From Sipunculus nudus (lineage: Eukaryota; Annelida; Sipuncula; Golfingiida; Sipunculidae), in assembly GCA_026874595.1 (NCBI GenBank), contig CM049312.1:64200929-64264928 (forward strand): a stretch of DNA of 64,000 nt, read 5' to 3'. This document shows, piece after piece, positions 59,470 through 64,000 of the stretch (its first letter is position 1; each line of letters starts with the position of its first letter). The translations under genes and the position numbers were made by a program. The notes under the pieces were generated by a model, which was given only the letters and a program-made list of their open reading frames with translations, did not search any database and was not told the origin of the DNA.

Positions 59470-61370
59470 TTTGTGTTAAATTTTAACCTAATTTCAGGAG
59501 TCCAACTTGAACTGTCAAGGACCTATCTGGATATTATATAAGAATTGCGTAGGTTAAATGGTTATGCCTTCTTATCAGACGAACCTTATCTTGTTTTAAA
59601 ATGGAGGAAAATGCTTTAAAATCGAAAAAAGTACAAGTAGCCCCTTTAGTACTCAGAACCTGATGAAGCGGCCCATGATCAATATTTAGGAAAGAATCAT
59701 AGCTATCCATGTATTAAATATCGAGAAACAGGAGCCTTTGTATCAATTTTGTTATTGTTATGGAGTGCTCAAACTGGCCGCCTAATGTGGGATATAGGCC
59801 TATAATTTGCAGTGACCTTAATTCAGGTTTTCAAAGAAATGAATTAAGAACGAAATTTCCAGGTCAAGCGGTTGTGATTTCCACACTGTCAAACAAAGCT
59901 TCTTTCATCTAACTGTTGTAAAAATAGAGTGAAAATGTGTAAAAATTCGAAAAATATGGTTGGCTCCACCAATCTTCAGGATCCGATAAAACTATCCAAA
60001 ATCAATATTCAAGGCAAGATCCAGGGCAATCCTTGCATTGATGATCAAGATACAGGTGATTTTGTATCAATGTTTTTAATTATTCTGAGGTGTCCAAACA
60101 GGTCGTATAACTCGGCGAATACAGGACACAGTGACCTAATATCAGGTTTCCCTACGGAGAACTTTGAAGTACTTCTGATGATGCCAAGTCATAAGTTGCT
60201 AGGTTTAACGGTTACGATTTGTGCTCCGTTAACGGACAGAGGACCGGACAACCGGACAATGAGTGATCGCTATAGCTCAGATGGCTAAAAACAACACATT
60301 CGTTCATCAGCGGTATAACAAATGCCCAAATACAGGTACAAGTTTGTACATGTACATTGTAATATAAACACAGATAAATAGAAGAAGAGTCAGAGTTCCT
60401 GAAGTATTTGAGTTGATCCCTGATATAATTAAGTTCCACGCAAGCAAGTTTCATTGGCGAATAAAGTAATGTTTGGAGTTTATAGACATATACTGCGTTG
60501 ATCTTGGTATGACATCGTGCGAGTTAGCCAGCTTGCACGTAATAATATGGCCCTTGGTGTCAAGCGTGGCTAAACATCTCAAAATTATAACTTCTGCACA
60601 ATATAATTCCATGCAATACCGGTCTATAGCACCAAATGTATTACCATCCAGTTGAATTTTATTTTCGGAATGTTTATGTAACAATATCTCATGTGTCTAT
60701 TGACATCTAAAACTGCGTCTATAGTTATATTGTAATAAAAGCCTTCATTTGGGAGACAAGGAGAGACCTTGTATTCTTTCAGTTACCAGGTATATTTTCC
60801 ATAATTTACACCATAATGTAAACTGATTACCACTCTAAACCTCTCTTAAAATAAACGTTTTGTCAGGATGTATATGATTTTCGTGTATGTATCTGTTTTT
60901 GGGCAGGCCTATATAAATATGTGTATGTATTCACATATGTATATGTGTATGTTTTCACATATGTATAACAATGATTAGATGATGTGTTTCAATTGGACAG
61001 TAACCTAAAATCAAGATCGGATCAAGTGATACTTTATTTATTTTCTTTGTTTCGCAGATCAATGTATCATGGCAAGATTAGTTCATATATATATGGGCCT
61101 AACTAGGATGATTAAATATTAAAAATAGTGAATCAATACATATATTGTCATCTCTTCAGTGCTTCATCTGAGAAAAGGCTGCATAATAAATGTGGGAATT
61201 CTAAACAAAACAGCTTTACTTATTAATTTAATACTAGGTCACACATTTGACTTGTAAATTTTCAAACAAAATATCTTCAGAAGAGGCTCAAGTGCATTAA
61301 CATCCCGCGTTACGTCAAGTGTCAATTTTGACAGTTGCAAATATTTAGTAAAGGAAAAATAATATAAATA
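59470..61370. other. Intergenic sequence, nothing firm
   Basis: Family A-like words occur at about 59600-60290 (AGTGACCTAATATCAGGTTTCC, GGACCGGACAACCGGACAAT then CTATAGCTCAGATGGCTAA), which look like a reverse-oriented, decayed copy of the dispersed repeat. ATATGTGTATGT/TTCACATATGTAT words repeat at 60915-60965. No gene is recognised. Confidence 0.4.
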
Positions 61371-61377
61371 TAACCAT

Positions 61378-62032
61378 ATGCTTCGATATGATTCGATACT
61401 TCATTTCCTGGGAGAAGAAGTATTTGAACTTGGGATCTTTAATGTAGAGTGCCCCCTTAAACCAGGTGATAAAACAACTGTGCATTTTCTCCATACAACA
61501 CTCGGAGAGTACATTATAGCACTTGCTATTTCTTTAGGCGAATCTGAAATAATGGAGAAAGTTATCAGTTTAAGCAGCACCGTTTTCGGACTGATAAGAA
61601 TGAAAAATGTGTTAGAATTTCTCCCGGGCCTTGACGCAACAACAGCAAATCTCATAATGCAGCGGATATGGTCCGATTTTGATCCTACTGATTTTCTGGA
61701 TGAGCTGAGTGAAGTTGGAGATTATGCATCAAGTCTTGGAGTTTGGTTACAATTTCATCCCCATCGTAAAAGAACTATATTTGATACTTTTGCTAAATTT
61801 TTCCCTATGTTCGGCTGTCGAATAGAAATGGCACATTATGCTGTGATATGTGACTTTATGTTACATATATAAATTTTGATTATATCAGAGTTCCCAGAAA
61901 CTGAAGTAGCAGAATTCCCTGTGACTGTTCTTAGCCTTGACACCAGTTGTGTTGACACAGACTTGTCGCATAAACTTTTCTGTTTACCTAAAATTCAAGT
62001 TAAGCCAAAAATAGTTGTCACCAGAAATCGGT
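61378..62032 (+). pseudogene. NLR-like (NACHT-LRR) gene remnant
   Basis: The frame from 61378 encodes 164 residues with the NLR signature of the helical region after the NACHT ATPase: VFELGIF near residues 15-21 and TTVHFLHTTLGEYIIAL near 33-49 (family pattern FxHxxfqEyxaA). After TAA at 61870-61872 the same frame stays open with EFPVTVLSLDTSCVDTDL and KLFCLPKI, which reads like a leucine-rich repeat, up to TGA at about 62030. One stop thus separates two parts of one protein. Upstream, an in-frame TAA lies at 61360 with no splice acceptor between it and the ATG, and no NACHT P-loop exon was found. It is probably a fragment of an intracellular pattern receptor of the kind expanded in bivalves. 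Confidence 0.55.
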
Positions 62033-62135
62033 GACAATATGTACGGTGTTTTGTATCATAGTTTAACGAAGTCTGGTCACCAGAAATCGGTGACAATATG
62101 TACGGTGTTTTGTATCATAGTTTAACGAAGTCTGT
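62018..62135. repeat. 59-bp exact tandem duplication
   Basis: GTCACCAGAAATCGGTGACA, continuing to GTTTAACGAAGTCTG, occurs twice in direct succession with a 59-bp period. GTCACC and GGTGAC within each unit are inverted and can form a short hairpin. The repeat starts inside the last codons of the NLR-like frame. Confidence 0.9.
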
Positions 62136-62184
62136 TCTCTATTGATATTGACGTGAAGCGTCATCCTAAAGCGTTGACGGGTCT

Positions 62185-64000
62185 TGATTGTATATATATA
62201 TATTGTGTATTCTTGTATGGAATCCCATCGGCTATCAGCTGATTTATCCGTGTCACGCATCGTGTGTAATTGTTACATTTGGTATGTGGGTCGCCATGGT
62301 GACGCTAACAGTCAAACTAGGTCACATATATCCTTATATGGGACACTTGAGAAATAAGCCAATCAGAGAACCGGATCGCCGTATTGTGACGACGATTGTG
62401 ACGTCAGAGTTCAGGGAGAGACGCTGGAAGCTGCCTTCAGTTGGGTCTTGAAGCTTGAGGTGGCAGCACGCACGCACGAACATTGAAACGCCAGGGACGG
62501 CATAGAAGCAAGCTTCTGCATGAGGCAAGGACCCAGCTCATAAGAACTCAGCCGTGCTGCCGAAAGAGCTTCGTATTGGCGATATAGAGAGAGCGCGTTT
62601 GTCACCTGCCGGCCTAGTTCAGCTTGACCTAGATATATAACCGCCGTAAGCCGAGAAACCATTGCTACACGAGCAAGGTCAAGGACTCTAAGCTCTACGT
62701 AAACAAAGGGCGCTATTGCATGCATGTGAACGTGAACCTACCCGGGTCGCTGACAAGCAAGATCAGTTGAAGATCGCTAAACTCAGAAAGACTATATGCT
62801 GCTAACCACACGCTAGATTCTACTCAAAACAGTAACCAGAGATCTCTGAAGGAACTGGACTTTATTGGTTTTTATACAAACCACGGACTCAGTAAATATC
62901 CTGTATTTTTAATGTGAAGAACTGTCGTATTGACACATCAACGCACACACTCACACTTGTGTCTCTGTAAGTATTGTCTTGAATTATATTTGTGAATTTA
63001 ACCTGATGTCTCATAGTTTCTATTGATCTGGGTGTATGATTGTCTGGTATTTTTATACACGTCCTTAAAAGAACCTGGAAATGTCACCTGTAATGACCGG
63101 GATCTAATTTCTTGATTAATGAAATCAAGTGGCGAGCGTTAACCCATCCTATTGTTTTATAGGATATATCCGTTGTAAAGTTTTCACGTTAAGTTAGGGG
63201 TGACATTGTATGGCGAGCGTGCCAGGATATAATTAGCCTTAAAAAAAACTGGCTAATTACAGTAAGTTTCAGAAGTTTTGAACTGAGAAAACAGTACTGA
63301 AACCAGACATTCATATACTCAAACTAGAGTTGATCTGAATTAATAATTGGAAATGACACCAAACTGATGTTGTAGTGTATACTTGCACAATGAAATTACC
63401 CCACTGTTAGGAGTTAATATTTATTCAGTGAGAATATTACCTGAAGCACACCATTGTTTCAAGATCGGCATATACCTTGTAGATTTGGCTAGAACACATG
63501 CATGTTTTGTGAGTAATGCTAGTTCAGTGATACCTGGACATCATTATTGGGTTGATATAAATCCAGATTAGAGTGAAAATTTTTGATGTTGTTAGATACG
63601 CCCTGGTATAATTTTTTCTACACTAGTTTGTGATTGGTCACGTGGTAGGGTCTCTTTACAGGTAAGTTTACCCCTCCCGATTGGCATGGTAATCATAGGT
63701 GCATGGTGTTTATTGATATCTTGATATCCATCCGTCCATCCGTCTGACCCTTCGTCCGACCTTCCGTCCGTCCGTCCGTATAAGTAGATTTTGATGCGTA
63801 GAGCTACCGTAGTGTAATTGTACGGATACCGCCGGTTCGTTAGGTTGGCTTTAACAGTACGTATTTACGGATTTTTAAGAGCGGATATTACTAGATACTG
63901 GAATCTTACTAGGTTAGAGCGTTACCATGGAGACGTTAGAGTCACTTGTTAGATGCGGACAGGCCTTGGGGCTTAAGGACCAGGCTTTACAAGATTATGT
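62185..64000 (+). mobile_element. Possible 5' part of an LTR retrotransposon, cut by the window end
   Basis: A possible LTR at 62185-63127 (TGATTG... to ...AAATCA) contains a TATA-like ATATATAA near 62631. Two bases after it comes TGGCGAGCGTTAACCC (63130), a primer-binding-site-like TGG start. TGGCGAGCG recurs near 63214. A leader with a TCCGTCCGTCCG-rich piece (63730-63780) leads to ATG at 63927 in a strong ACCATGG context; its frame is open to the window end (24 codons) and resembles the N-terminus of Gypsy-type Gag proteins. The second LTR lies outside the window if present. An alternative is an ordinary gene: CTCTGTAAGTATT near 62967 would serve as a splice donor. Confidence 0.35.

Noticed and set aside
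61401-61655. Minus-strand open frame of 84 residues
   Set aside because: It is the antisense shadow of the NLR-like frame.

Overview
The window is eukaryotic, AT-rich and dominated by repeats. It most resembles a bivalve mollusc genome. It has an intron-bearing gene with canonical splice sites, several decayed non-LTR retrotransposons, long (TA)n tracts, and dispersed repeats rich in TCCG/GTCC runs of a kind I associate with bivalves. The species cannot be named from sequence alone. There are no bacterial operons, and I recognise no tRNA, rRNA or CRISPR array.

Layout. 0-6.2 kb: AT-rich sequence, a ~130-165 bp degenerate tandem repeat in two blocks (about 1.7-2.6 and 3.8-4.4 kb), then a minus-strand LINE relic. 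7.4-7.65 kb: a broken RING-finger exon like the last RING of Mind bomb-type E3 ligases. 9.1-17.8 kb: three more LINE relics (two minus, one of them L1/Tx1-like, and one plus). 18.65-20.44 kb: two head-to-tail Helitron-like copies next to (TA)n tracts. 22.6-23.6 kb: a perfect 106-bp palindrome abutting a 583-bp element with terminal inverted repeats. 25.1-35.5 kb: a ~10.4-kb interval bounded by inverted copies of one promoter/first-exon segment. It holds two TGTGGTCAC palindromic arrays, a three-unit ~897-bp tandem repeat, a dispersed repeat and a GGTGGCGCCACC array.

The main gene runs on the plus strand from 35125 to 53962. Four coding exons, all joined by phase-1 introns, give exactly 400 codons (399 residues plus stop). 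The product is a trypsin-fold serine protease closest, by motif recognition, to the FAM111 family (predicted triad His194, Asp242, Ser329). It has a short basic N-terminal region with a KEN sequence, basic clusters and one SPTKKK site. Its introns, chiefly the 14.8-kb second one, are filled with dispersed repeats, tandem arrays, a LINE ORF1 fragment and a hAT-like structure.

54-64 kb: 3' flank, further dispersed repeats, an NLR (NACHT-LRR) gene remnant broken by one in-frame stop, a 59-bp tandem duplication, and at the very end a Kozak-good ATG opening a frame that may be the gag of an LTR retrotransposon. Apart from the protease, no coding region here looks intact. Family names rest on reading motifs by eye; no database search was possible.
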